Origin: Pleurotus ostreatus/Saccharomyces cerevisiae fusant
Lineage: Eukaryota; Opisthokonta
DNA length: 30,126 nucleotides
NCBI GenBank assembly: GCA_024196135.1
Contig: JAMQCK010000298.1
Coordinates: forward strand, 1-30,126
Direction of reading: 5' to 3'
In this document: one piece after another, positions 19,841 to 29,605 of the stretch
Numbering within the stretch: the first letter of the stretch is position 1
Layout of the letters: each line of letters opens with the position of its first letter
Program-made: the position numbers and the translations under genes
The notes under the pieces: generated by a model
What the model was told of the DNA's origin: nothing
The model's database searches: none
Seen by the model: the letters and a program-made list of their open reading frames with translations, nothing else

Positions 19841-22060
19841 ATGGGACGACTCCGACTTTGCGTGGCTATCTGGCGAGTCTGCTTCGTAGGTCGGGGTTCG
19901 CGGGACTGACGATATTTGTTACGTGAAGTGGCACCGGGATCGGAGGTCTCGTAGCCGCGCACTGTCTAGCGCAATATCCCGACATAGACGCTACGATCTA
20001 CAAAGGCGCTTCTTGCCTCGAGGAGGTGGACGCTGGGCTTTTGGCCGATTAAGTGCAAATCATCCGCGAAGCTGTAGCTGGCTTAACTTGGTGAGGACCT
20101 AGGGAAATTCTCAAGCGGCTCGGATTGGAGGAGGAGTTGATGAAGCGCTCGTGCGTTGAGGCAGGTGAGGAAGAAGGTCAGTCTCGTGGCTCACATGCGC
20201 GTGCTTGTTGCTAACGAAGGCGTGCAGACACCGAGTTCATTTGCCGTAAGAGCGACCAGGCCGAGGGCTATCACTTCTATACCATACAAGCGAAAGGTGG
20301 GTTTCTTTGTCGATGTCTACGTCTCCAACTTCGCTGATCTCATCGTCTCATAACATCAGGCCGCCAACTTCGCGTCCATCGCGCCGATTTCCAGACCGTC
20401 CTCGTCGCGCGCCTCAAGAAGCTCGGTCGCGACAACGTCGTGTGCTCGAAACGGCTCGCGTCTTACACCGACGCATCTTCGACCTTCGACGCGCCCTCCT
20501 CTACTTCCTCCAGGCTCCTTCCCTCGCACGACTATTTCTCTTCCGACTCTGCATCTTCGCCCGTCTTTCCCAGTGGGCCCTCCGCCGATACCTCCTCTTC
20601 CTTCTCGACCTACTCTTCCGACGCGCACTGCCCTTTCTCCTCTCTCTCTTCGTCTTCCCCATCCGCCCTCCATCGTCCTGACGACCATCCTATCTCCCTC
20701 CGCTTCGCTGACGGCACCGTCGCGACGTGCGACGTACTCATCGGCGCGGACGGCCTTAAGTCGCGCGTGCGCGTCGGGATGATGGAGCGGCTGGTGTCGG
20801 AGGCTACTCGACAGGCGGCGGGACCAGCAGGAGCCGAGGGGGAAGTCGGACGAGCGGTGGCAGCGGGGGGCAGGGAAGACGCGCGAGCTGGATCCTGCGA
20901 AGGGAGACCGGCAGGGACAGAGGCGCTCGCGGCGGCAGCTCAACCCGTCAGGAGCGGCTTCGTCGCGTACCGCGTGCTCATCTCGGCGGACAAGTTGAGG
21001 GAGCGCGCGCCCGAGCACTCGCTGCTTTCGAACCCTATGCTAGTGAGTTTTCTTCGCTCGTGTCGCGTACGAGGACTCGATGCTGACTCGTCTTTCTGCA
21101 GTAATTCGGGAGGAATGCTGTAGGTATCTACGAGTTATGCGTGCTTGCCCTCGTTAACACCTTCCTCTCAGTGCATCGTCGGCTACTCCATCCAGAACGG
21201 CGCCTGTCTCAACGTCATCTTCTTCACCTTCGACCCCGCGCAGGAGCACGGCGTGCACCCGGGCGAGTGGATGCGCAAGGCCGCGAAGGCCGAGTTTGCG
21301 GGCGCCTTCGAGGGGTGGGAGCCGGAGGTGCAGGCGATGCTGGATGTGAGTGGGGCGGGTGTTTGTACGACGCTCGACGTCGACGAGACGCGCGTGCTCG
21401 GCGAGTTGAAGCGGGGTTGAGGACGAGGCTAATGCGCGACAGCAGTGCGTAGACGGCGCGTTGAGGTGGGCGGTGCATACGACGAAGCCGCCTGGGTTGC
21501 CGACGTTCGTGCATGGGAAGACGGCGCTGATGGGTGATGCGGTGAGTATACGCGCTTTGGGCACTGGCGCATGCGTCTGATAGCTTTTGCCAGGCGCATT
21601 CGATGACGCCCTTCCAAGGAAGCGGCGCGGGGCAGGCGGTCGAGGTAAGAGTACCTTTGAGATTCCGCGTGCTTTTCCAATCCTGACTCCCACTTTCCGG
21701 ACGCTTGGCTCCTCGCTCACCTTCTCGGCGATCCCGCCGTCACCCGCGACACCATCCCTGAAGCTCTTCGCGTATACGACGCGGCTCGCCGACCTGTAGC
21801 TCAGGATGTGCAAGAGCGCTCGCGCGTCAACGGCCACCTTCTCGCACTCAACTACCGCGGCATTGACTTTGAAGCGCTGCAAGGAGAGGCTCAGCGTGCG
21901 GCGCTTATTGAGCTGGGCGAGCAAATGCAACGCGACTGGGAATGGTGAGACGAGCTTCTTCCTGATGAACTTCGGCGCTAATGTCTCATTCTTAGGGCTT
22001 GGTCGACATCGACGGATGGAATGGTCCACGATAGCTTGAAAACTTTGCGAAAGGCGGTCT
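19841..22060 (+). pseudogene. FAD-dependent monooxygenase (salicylate-hydroxylase-like), disrupted
   Basis: Exons recognised: 19841..19872, 19929..20052, 20103..20164, 20228..20296, 20360..21042, 21102..21119, 21172..21345, 21446..21541, 21594..21644, 21700..21944 and 21996 onward; the last frame stays open to 22251, so the 3' end is uncertain. The product has the class A flavoprotein hallmarks: the dinucleotide-binding start VAICGTGIGGLVAAHCLAQY, the DG motif DVLIGADGLKSRVR, and the GD motif LMGDAAHSMTPFQGSGAGQA. Three lesions are visible: a frame change in exon 2 near 20037-20044 (a run of T one base too long before ...GGCCG), a TAA at 21102-21104 where relatives have Tyr before FGRNA, and loss of the AG acceptor before 21700 (ttccg instead of ttccag). 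The first intron uses GC...AG (19873-19928). A Ser-rich insert (about 20470-20670) interrupts the domain. Neighbouring genes splice cleanly, so these look like real decay and not sequencing error. Confidence 0.8.
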
Positions 22061-22414
22061 TAAGCCTGCGTAGGTCGTGTGTTCGGCGTATTTCTCGACA
22101 CTGTATCCTGGTAAGGCTCGTATTCTCTGGGTTCGGCTCGACAGCATGTATCATTAGACTTTATAGGTACCCTCAGTGTATCATACCCCTTCGTGCATGC
22201 CAATTATACCCCTTTATGGCTGCGTATGACCATTTCGAAGCGTGGGAATGAGCCCCTCTCATCCGCGTGGCGTCGCGACCCTCGCTGTCCCTCCTGCCTT
22301 CGACTGTCACCTCGCGGGTCACGATAGTGATTCCCTTCGGCGCTCGAGGTGAGTACTCTGAACCTTATCTCGCATCTCTGACGAGAGCAGCTAACAGTCA
22401 ATTCGAGTCCAGCG

Positions 22415-23722
22415 ATGGCGGACGTTATCTCGAAGTTCATCACGGACCTGGAACAATGGTCGAGTCAAGCGAGGATCCCAATGCCCCAAGACGCGCCAAT
22501 CGGTGGACTACCTCCTGAGATTGTCTCTCAAATTTTCTTACTTAGCGTCGCCCACCTCTCGACAAGAGCCGCGCTCTACTTCGTCCTCTCTTCCATCGGC
22601 TTTGTATGCGTCGACTGGCGTAACATCGCGCTCAAAACGCCCCAACTCTTCTCATCTATTGATCTGGATCTCTTCCGTGACCAGCCAGACGTTGTCGATT
22701 TCCTGTTTGCGCATGCGGGCGCCGTGCCCCTGCACCTCGCCGCCGACTCGGGCTATGTCGAATGGAAGGAGTTCGCACCTTTGTTGCAGACCTATGGTTC
22801 ACGATGGACTTCCGTTGCGCTGAACGCCTCTTCTGCGCACTTTGCTGACCTCAAGGACCTCGAACTCCCCTTGCTTGAAGACCTCTGCGTAGTTCTCATG
22901 CCGCCCTGCGTACACCATTGCCTCGACTTTATCGCGCACGCTCCGCACTTGCGCAAATTGGATATCTGTAGCCTCGTAGAATGTGGTACGGTGCTTGTTT
23001 CTTGACGCGAATCTGCACTTCAATGACTAATCTAGGTCCAGACGAAGGCTATCATACCGATTTTTTTTCTCGATGTGCTGCGGCATTGCGCCTCGACGCT
23101 CGAAGAGCTCGAGCTCAAGATGGAGACGTGGAGAGATCATTCAGACTGCCTGCCGAAGTCGTACGCGCCCATAGCGTTGCCGCGGCTATCGTCCGCTCGC
23201 CTTTCGCAGTACACGCACACCGTCTTAGGTTACGTTGTTGTCCCGCGACTCGCTCACCTCGAGCTTCGTCTCTCTACCGAGGCCTCAGGCGATGGCGACG
23301 TATTCACGTCGCTCTTGGCGCTCCTTGATCGCGGGCCAAACGCCATCGAGTCCTTGATCATCGAGCATGTCTTTGTCCAATCGCCCTCTGACTTCGTGCG
23401 TTGTCTTCACAAGCTTACGCATTTGACCACGTTGAAGATCGAGGGATATCCGGGCACACGGACGCTCATGGATACGACGACTCTGAAGGCCTTGAATCGG
23501 TCGGCGATGCTCCCGAACCTACAAAACATCGTTGTACACTACTTGGGTGGCATCTGGCCAGCGACGCTCGATATGTGGTACGCATTCCTAGATTGGAGAA
23601 GTCAGGAGAGGACATGCGAAGGAGTCGTGGTCAAGGCGCTTACCAAAATTGATACAGACGTGCCCGACGTCAGTCTGCGCGCGTCTTCTCCGGACTACGG
23701 CAGCGCGCTCTTTGATTTATAG
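22415..23722 (+). CDS. F-box/leucine-rich-repeat-like protein (F-box-1)
   Basis: Model: 22415..22990 and 23036..23722, giving 420 residues. An F-box-like motif covers about residues 30-75 (IGGLPPEIVSQIFLLSV ... VCVDWRNIALKTPQLFSSI), and the rest has the irregular Leu-rich pattern of Agaricomycete F-box proteins (LPLLEDLCVVLMPP; HAPHLRKLDI; LPRLSSARL; VPRLAHLELRL). In this family the F-box binds Skp1 of an SCF ubiquitin ligase and the C-terminal part recruits the target; the target here is unknown. The paralog F-box-2 suggests an older junction with donor g|GTACGG at 22986, but that reading breaks at a run of eight T at 23061-23068 that is one base too long. The model given uses the donor GTGCTT at 22991, which keeps the frame. 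A possible leader exon and intron lie at about 22267-22395. Confidence 0.75.
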
Positions 23723-24173
23723 TCATGCATGCCAAGATGTCTCGCACTAAACGAACTTCGGAAAAGTTCGCTCTCAGGTGCGCAATTGCATTCTATGAAT
23801 AGCGGGACCGTACTGACGCTTCTTTAGCGTTTATACATCTCTTCCCCGAATGTATCTCCATCAACTGAACCACTATGCGACGCAATTCGACGTCCTTTCT
23901 CGAGATCTCTCCGCCATTTCAAGGTACGCACCTCCGATATGCGTCATTGAGCGCTCGTCCGTTTCGGCGCGTAAGCGTGCATCCCCGGCGCCGGCGCGGA
24001 CTTAGCCTAGCGCTCGGCGTCTTCTTTCTTGGTATCCCGAACCAGACCCTCAAAGCTCTCAACCTCAAGGTTCGTCGCACGTGTTCTGGATTACTTCCCA
24101 TTCATATCCTTCATTCCAGGAGGTGGCGCAGAACGCTATTCAAGCGCGTGCTGTGCGTGCAGAAGCCCCCCCG
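23723..24173. other. Spacer between F-box-1 and P450-2
   Basis: About 450 bases holding the F-box-1 3' end and the P450-2 promoter. Weak similarity to the spacer before P450-3 (for example the G+C-rich stretch near 23975-24050 against 28150-28200) supports a shared origin by duplication. No separate gene is visible. Confidence 0.5.
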
Positions 24174-24179
24174 TATAAG
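24174..24179 (+). promoter_or_regulatory. TATA box of P450-2
   Basis: TATAAG within cgTATAAGTg lies 61 bases before the P450-2 start codon. The same cgTATAAGT string occurs 63 bases before the P450-3 start codon, so it is kept in both copies of the duplicated unit. Confidence 0.6.
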
Positions 24180-24234
24180 TGTGTTCAGCGCGCCGCTGCG
24201 GGGTGTCGACTCCCCTCGTCATCTAAACTTCGTC

Positions 24235-26170
24235 ATGCTTGAGCAAGCGAGCAGTCTGAACCTCGTGCTATGTGGGGTCGGCGCTGCCCTGCTCGCTGGT
24301 GTCCTCCTACGTAGGCGGCATTCACTTCCTCGACCGCCCGGACCTCCCTCCCTGCCAATCATCGGCGGTCTTCTGTCGATGCCGAGCGAGAAGGAATGGC
24401 TCACCTTCGCAGAGTGGGGGAGAAAATATAGTACGTCGACCGTTTCTTTCTCATATCGTGTTCTTACGAGCGTCCAGGCGACATTTGCTCGGTCTCCGTC
24501 CTCGGTCAGACCATGATCATCATCAATTCGGCGCGAATCGCGACGGACCTGCTCGACCGCCGTAGCGCCATCTATTCCGACCGTCCACCCATCGCATTCG
24601 GAGGCGACTTGGTGGGATGGTCTCGTACGACCGTCCTTCTACCTTACGGCGCGCGACATCGCGCGAGTAGGCGCCTCATGCAGCAGGTTATCGGCACTCA
24701 GAGCTCGGTGCACAATTTCGACGAGATCGAGGAGAGCGAGGTTCTCAAGTTTCTGAAGAACCTGCTGGACACGCCGGACGACTTTGCAGAGCATGTGAGA
24801 CAGTGAGTGCTCGACCTTCGGACGCATGGCACCCGGCCGACCTTCGATTTGCAGCATGACGGGATCCATCATCCTCCGTATCTCGTATGGATACCATGCC
24901 CTCCCCTGCGAAGACCCCTTCATCAAGCTCGCGAACGAAGCGACAGAGCAATTCGCTTTGGCAACTTCTCCGGGCGGGTTCCTGGCCAATCTCGTACCTC
25001 CGCGTGCGTCGTGATTCTTTGTCCCTCAAAGATGGTCTAAAACGCGGGCTTTTCAGTTCTGTCCCTCCCCGACTGGTCACTGGGCGCAGGCTCCAAGTCT
25101 ATTGGGCGCGCTTGGCGGGAAACGCTCGATCGCATGGCCGACTTGCCGTACGATTTCGTCAAGTCTCAGATAGTAAGTCATCGTTTGGCTCTGGCGACGC
25201 TCATCAGACCTAGTTTACAGGATTTGGGCACTGCGGAGCCCTCTTTCACCGCCAATTTGCTTGACGCGCGCAGGAATATCACCCCCGACGAGGAGTTTGA
25301 TCTGAAGTGGTCGGCCGCGTCACTGTACTCCGGTACGAACCTGATTTCTGGCGTACATCTTCGAGTACTGATGTCCTGACCTTCAGGTGGTGCGGACACG
25401 ACTGTCGCCTCTATCAACGCTTTCTTTCGCTTTATGGCCAACAATCCTGAAGTTCAAGCTCGCGCTCAAGCGGAGCTGGATGCCGTCGTCGGCACAGACA
25501 GACTTCCAACTATGGCCGACCGCTCGTCCCTGCCGTATGTTAACGCGCTCGCGTTAGAGGTCCTTCGCTCGCACGCCGTAGTACCGACCGGGGCGCCGCA
25601 TAGAGTGATCGAGGACGACGTGTACGAGGGACACTTCATCCCGAAGGGCTCGCTCGTCATGCCAATTCTCTGGTAAGCTTTGTGTACACGCCTTAGATCG
25701 ACGCTGACTTCCGCGGATCACAGGTCCATGCTGCACGATCACGATGAGCGCACGTATAGACGGCCGATGGAGTTTTGGCCGGAACGATTTCTCGCGACAG
25801 AGGGACGCCTGCCAGAGAAGGACCCAAGGACGATATGCTTCGGGTTCGGTGAGCGTGTACGTGAGATACTACTACGTTTCTTCTGACCGTAAACGTTCCT
25901 CAGGTCGGCGTATTTGTCCAGGTAGAGAACTGGCGGACATCTCGCTGTTCTTCTCATGCGCATCGATTTTGTCCGTCTTCGAAATCAGCAGATGCGAAGA
26001 GGGCGGCGTAGAAGTCGCGCCTGTTGAAGGACAAACGTCCGGCTCGATTAGGTACGGTCTTCCCTGACATGTTGGCTATAACTTACGACGAAATCAGTCA
26101 CCCGCTTCCATTCAAATGTAGCATCCGACCCAGGTCGGCGAAGGCCGGGGCCTTGATACGAGACTTTTAG
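24235..26170 (+). CDS. Cytochrome P450 (P450-2), same group as P450-1
   Basis: Nine exons: 24235..24430, 24478..24802, 24855..25003, 25057..25172, 25221..25332, 25387..25672, 25724..25848, 25904..26051, 26098..26170; 509 residues, a normal P450 length. It has an N-terminal anchor after MLEQASSLNLVLCGVGAALL, the hinge RPPGPPSLPIIGGLLSMPSE, the I-helix GGADTTVASINA (about 300), EVLR (357-360), WPERF, and FGFGRRICPG with ligand Cys about 441. All motifs are intact, so it should be an active ER-bound monooxygenase; its substrate is unknown. Exons 2-6 have exactly the same lengths as the matching exons of P450-1 (325, 149, 116, 112, 286), and its 148-base exon equals the 18+130 base exons of P450-1. 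It lies directly downstream of F-box-1 on the same strand. Confidence 0.93.
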
Positions 26171-26534
26171 GATTAAGGGGACAATTTAACGTTGATGATT
26201 TCTCAAGGGCCCCTTCGCACTCTCTATTCGGTTACATTCAAGGTCAGTTTCTACGCTGTCCAGTCATCTGATGCTACAGACACTTGACAACTGTGCCCGC
26301 TCCGCTCCACACGGCCTTCGCTGGCGAGGCTTCAATAGGTCGACAAGGCGTGCGAGAACGACCCCTATCTTGTACGCGCGGGCGCAGGGTAATCGACGCG
26401 CTTGCCTCCGACCATCATCTGCCAGCAACGGTCGCCAAATCCTCTAAGTACGTACTTTCCTACCTTCAAAAACTCGACTGGCGATGTATTGAGGTCTTTT
26501 CTAGGACCGATTCTCGCCTCTTCACGAGACCACC
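26171..26534. other. Spacer between P450-2 and F-box-2
   Basis: About 360 bases carrying the P450-2 3' end and F-box-2 promoter or leader. A frame from 26284 runs on into F-box-2 in another register and has no motif; I treat it as a shadow. Confidence 0.45.
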
Positions 26535-27802
26535 ATGCCGAAGGACGCGCCCATATCAGTGTTGCCTCAAGAACTCCTCTCGGAGATCTTCCTTCGCTAC
26601 CTCGCGGAGTACGAGATGTCCATGTGGTCTCGGATGGCGCTACGCTTCCTTGCTTTGGTATGCGTTGGTTGGCGCGTCGCCGCGTTCAGTACACCACAAC
26701 TGTGGACGTATATCCAGTGGGATCGGCTTATCAAACATCCCGACCTCCTCGCACAGCGACTCGAACGTACTGGTGACGTACCTCTACATCTAGATGCGAC
26801 GTGGTTTCTTTTCCGGAACGACGACGTATCGATCCAGCTACTTGCACTACTGCGAGACCGCGCGCCCCAATGGAAGTGCATATGGCTGACGGCCGCCTCT
26901 TATGATCTCGCAAACCTTGCGGATGTCGATCTTCCGCTTCTCGAGGACCTCACAGTTGGTCTGCGGCCCTCGAGCGCACCGACGTCCTTGGATTTCCTGG
27001 CTCACGCGCCGCGACTGCGTTCGCTAGAGATCAGCACTCAAGTTGATCTAGGGGTGTTCTTTTCTTCGGACTTTGGCGTGAGCTAATAGGACATCTTCAA
27101 GGACCGGGCTACCGCGCGGAGTTCTATCTCGATACGCTCCGGCGTTGCGCATCGTCCCTCGAGGTGCTCACGCTTCGAATGCAGACTTCGAGGACCGCTT
27201 CTACCATTCGCGCTCGCTCTTACGCTCCCCTTCACCTCCCCAACTTGAACCACGTCGAACTCTCGGAGAACATGCACCTCATGTTGACGTTCATCGCTGC
27301 ACCCAAACTCGCTCATATCGTCCTCTCGGGCTCTCGCGAAGGCGACCCCGACGGCGATGCATTCGTATCCCTTCTCGGGTTTCTTGACGCTGCAGGGTTG
27401 AACCTCGTCACTGCGCTCGATATCAAGGACATCACTGGCGCCTCGGCGCTGAACCTCGTGCGCTGTATAGAAAAGCTCTCGCGCCTCAAGTCTTTTATAT
27501 TCGTCGAGTGCGTCGAGGGCGCAACAGCAGAGCTCATGGGTGCGACGACCCTGCGAGCCTTGACTCGGACCGCTCTGCTCTCGGAGCTGTCCGACCTGCA
27601 CCTGTGCTATACCCACCGTGTGCCTGCGACGACGATCGACGCCTGGTATGAGTTCGCGGAGTGGAGGGCCGAGGAGAGAATAGGTGGAGGGGACGTAATT
27701 CAGGCGCCGAAGAGACTCTACGCGAATATCGCGCGTGGACGGCTGCGATCCCGTTCCCCGTCGCCGGACTACGAAACGGGATGGACTTTGCACTCCACCT
27801 AG
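26535..27802 (+). CDS. F-box/leucine-rich-repeat-like protein (F-box-2), junction problem
   Basis: Exon 1 (26535..27053) encodes an F-box-like motif (ISVLPQELLSEIFLRYLAEY ... LALVCVGWRVAAFSTPQLW) and LADVDLPLLEDL..HAPRLRSLEIST, matching F-box-1 almost segment by segment. Exon 2 (27102..27802) continues with GYRAEFYLDTLRRCASSLEV and ends at TAG. The two do not join in frame with the obvious sites: GT at 27054 leaves phase 0, while the acceptor before 27102 requires one base of a codon. A weak in-frame alternative donor within a CGT codon near 27019 would delete about a dozen residues. Either that site is used, or the gene carries a two-base lesion at the GGGG run (27051-27054) and is recently broken. 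The likely role is an SCF substrate receptor, target unknown. Confidence 0.65.
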
Positions 27803-28333
27803 CAGGTTCGTGATTCGCTCGTGTCTGTATACGATTTCTGCGCGCTTAACTTATCTATCAGTGGATACTACAACTGTTTGGACCTGAGGTACGTAAAGTC
27901 TCCTTGGAAACTCACAGCGTGCTTATGGGAATCCCAGGGGCCTCGTCTCTACCACTCAAAATTCCCTCTATACAAGCTTTGTCTACTTAATCCTATGTTC
28001 ATTCCCCTTCCCCGTCCCACCGGCTCCTTCGGCAACGTCGGTAAGTCGTCAAGTACTTGCTCTTCGTTGATATACCCGCTCGCTCGGTGCAGTCGTGAGG
28101 ACGCGCGCACCACCCTCAAGCGCCCATATTCGATTCTCACGCGTGCACGGTGTCCTCGGCGCCGCGGACTTGGCGTAACGCCCGAAGCCTTCTATCTCGA
28201 CATACCGGGGTCTTGCGACCTCCGAGGATCAGGTATGTTCTCCTTCCTCAGGGTCGCATTTGCATTCTGTTCATCATCGTCCGCAGCGCCTGAAGAACCC
28301 GTGCCGTCGCGTAGAAGGCGCGGGCGCTCGACG
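27803..28333. other. Spacer between F-box-2 and P450-3
   Basis: About 530 bases with no supported gene. It corresponds in position to the spacer before P450-2 and ends in the conserved TATA string. A frame at 27821-28351 lacks motifs. Confidence 0.45.
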
Positions 28334-28339
28334 TATAAG
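28334..28339 (+). promoter_or_regulatory. TATA box of P450-3
   Basis: TATAAG in cgTATAAGTa, 63 bases before the P450-3 start codon, matching the element before P450-2. Confidence 0.6.
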
Positions 28340-28396
28340 TATGTGTCTTGAGCGCTGTCGAAGCGCATCCACTGACTTTCTTTCCTTCTCTTCGTC

Positions 28397-29605
28397 ATGC
28401 TCGAGGGTTTCAACGGCCTGGACCTCGCGCTCGGTGGGGTAGCTGCTGTGTTGCTCGCCGCGCTCATCAAACGGCAGCGGCAGGTGCCTCCTCTGCCACC
28501 CGGCCCTCCCTCCCTACCCCTTATCGGCGGCCTTCTCTCGATGCCGAGTGAGACTGAATGGCTCACCTTCGCTGAATGGGGTGCGAAGTATGGTGCGTCG
28601 ATCCCTTCTTCCCCTTGTCTCCTCCTCACGAGTCCCAGGCGATATCTGCTCGGTCTCCGTCTTCGGGCAGACGATGATCATCGTCAACGCGCCACAGATC
28701 GCGACAGACCTCCTTGATCGACGCAGCGCTGTCTACTCTGACCGACCTGTCATGGCCTTCGGCGGCGACTTCGTCGGCTGGTCGCGTACGACAGTCCTCC
28801 TCCCCTACGGCGCCGGGCATCGCGCGAGTCGCCGCCTCATGCACCAAGTCATCGGTACGCAGAATGCCGTCCATAAGTTCGACGAGATCGAGGAGAGCGA
28901 GATGCGCGTCTTCTTGAGGGACCTCCTCAAGAAGCCGGAGGACTTCGTGGAGCATATCAGGCAGTGAGTTTCGACGCTCTGCTAGTCGACTTGTGGCTGA
29001 CGCTCGACTTTAAGCTTGACTGGCTCAATCATTCTGCGCATCTCGCACGGATATCACGTTCAGCCCGGCAACGACCCCTTCATTGAGCTCGCCAACGTTG
29101 CCACAGAGCAATTCGCTCAGTCGACTTCCCCGGGAGGCTTCCTTGCGAACCTTGTTCCTCCTCGTACGTCGTGACTGTTTCGTACTTCCGCAGACTCCAG
29201 CTAATCGCTCGTTCAGTACTCTATCTACCTGATTGGATGCCCGGCGCTGGCTTCAAGGCGACGGGTCGCGCGTGGCGGGCCACCCTCGACAAGATGGCCG
29301 ATTTCCCGCACGAGTTCGTCAGGTCCCAGATGGTACGTCCTTTGCTTACTATCCAGCTCGATCTCTACTGACCTTCGGTCAGAGCGCAGGTACCGCCGAG
29401 CCGTCCTTTACATCAAACTTCCTCGATGAGAAGAAGGAGATTACTCCCGAGGAGGAGTTCGATCTCAAGTGGTCTGCCGCGTCGCTTCACTCAGGTACGC
29501 GCTTACTCATATTTTATGATTTATGGCTCATTATGAATCTCAGGCGGCGCCGACACGACTGTCGGCTCCATCCACGCCCTCTTCCGCTTCATGGCCACCT
29601 ATCCT
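28397..29605 (+). pseudogene. Cytochrome P450 (P450-3), interrupted after the I-helix
   Basis: Exons 28397..28592, 28639..28963, 29015..29163, 29217..29332, 29383..29494 and the start of a sixth exon at 29544 have the same lengths and phases as those of P450-2 (196, 325, 149, 116, 112). The protein begins MLEGFNGLDLALGG, keeps the hinge LPPGPPSLPLIGGLLSMPSE and reaches the I-helix GGADTTVGSIHALFRFMA. After codon Pro320 (29603-29605) similarity to both paralogs stops abruptly; the frame reads through about 50 unrelated codons to TGA at 29756-29758. The ExxR, PERF and heme-ligand Cys parts are absent from the window, so no haem protein can be made from this stretch alone. The missing 3' half may lie beyond the window, which would mean an insertion, or may be lost. 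Confidence 0.85.

Noticed and set aside
19890..19910. tRNA-like string ggggttcgcggg
   Set aside because: No matching acceptor and anticodon stems around it; it lies within the first intron of the monooxygenase pseudogene.
20356..21018. 220-codon minus-strand frame
   Set aside because: Antisense to the large exon of the FAD monooxygenase pseudogene, whose plus-strand frame carries the DG motif.
21154..22029. 291-codon minus-strand frame
   Set aside because: Antisense to the C-terminal exons of the FAD monooxygenase; the plus strand carries the GD motif and consistent splice sites.
27083..27793. 236-codon minus-strand frame
   Set aside because: Antisense to F-box-2 exon 2, which aligns with F-box-1.
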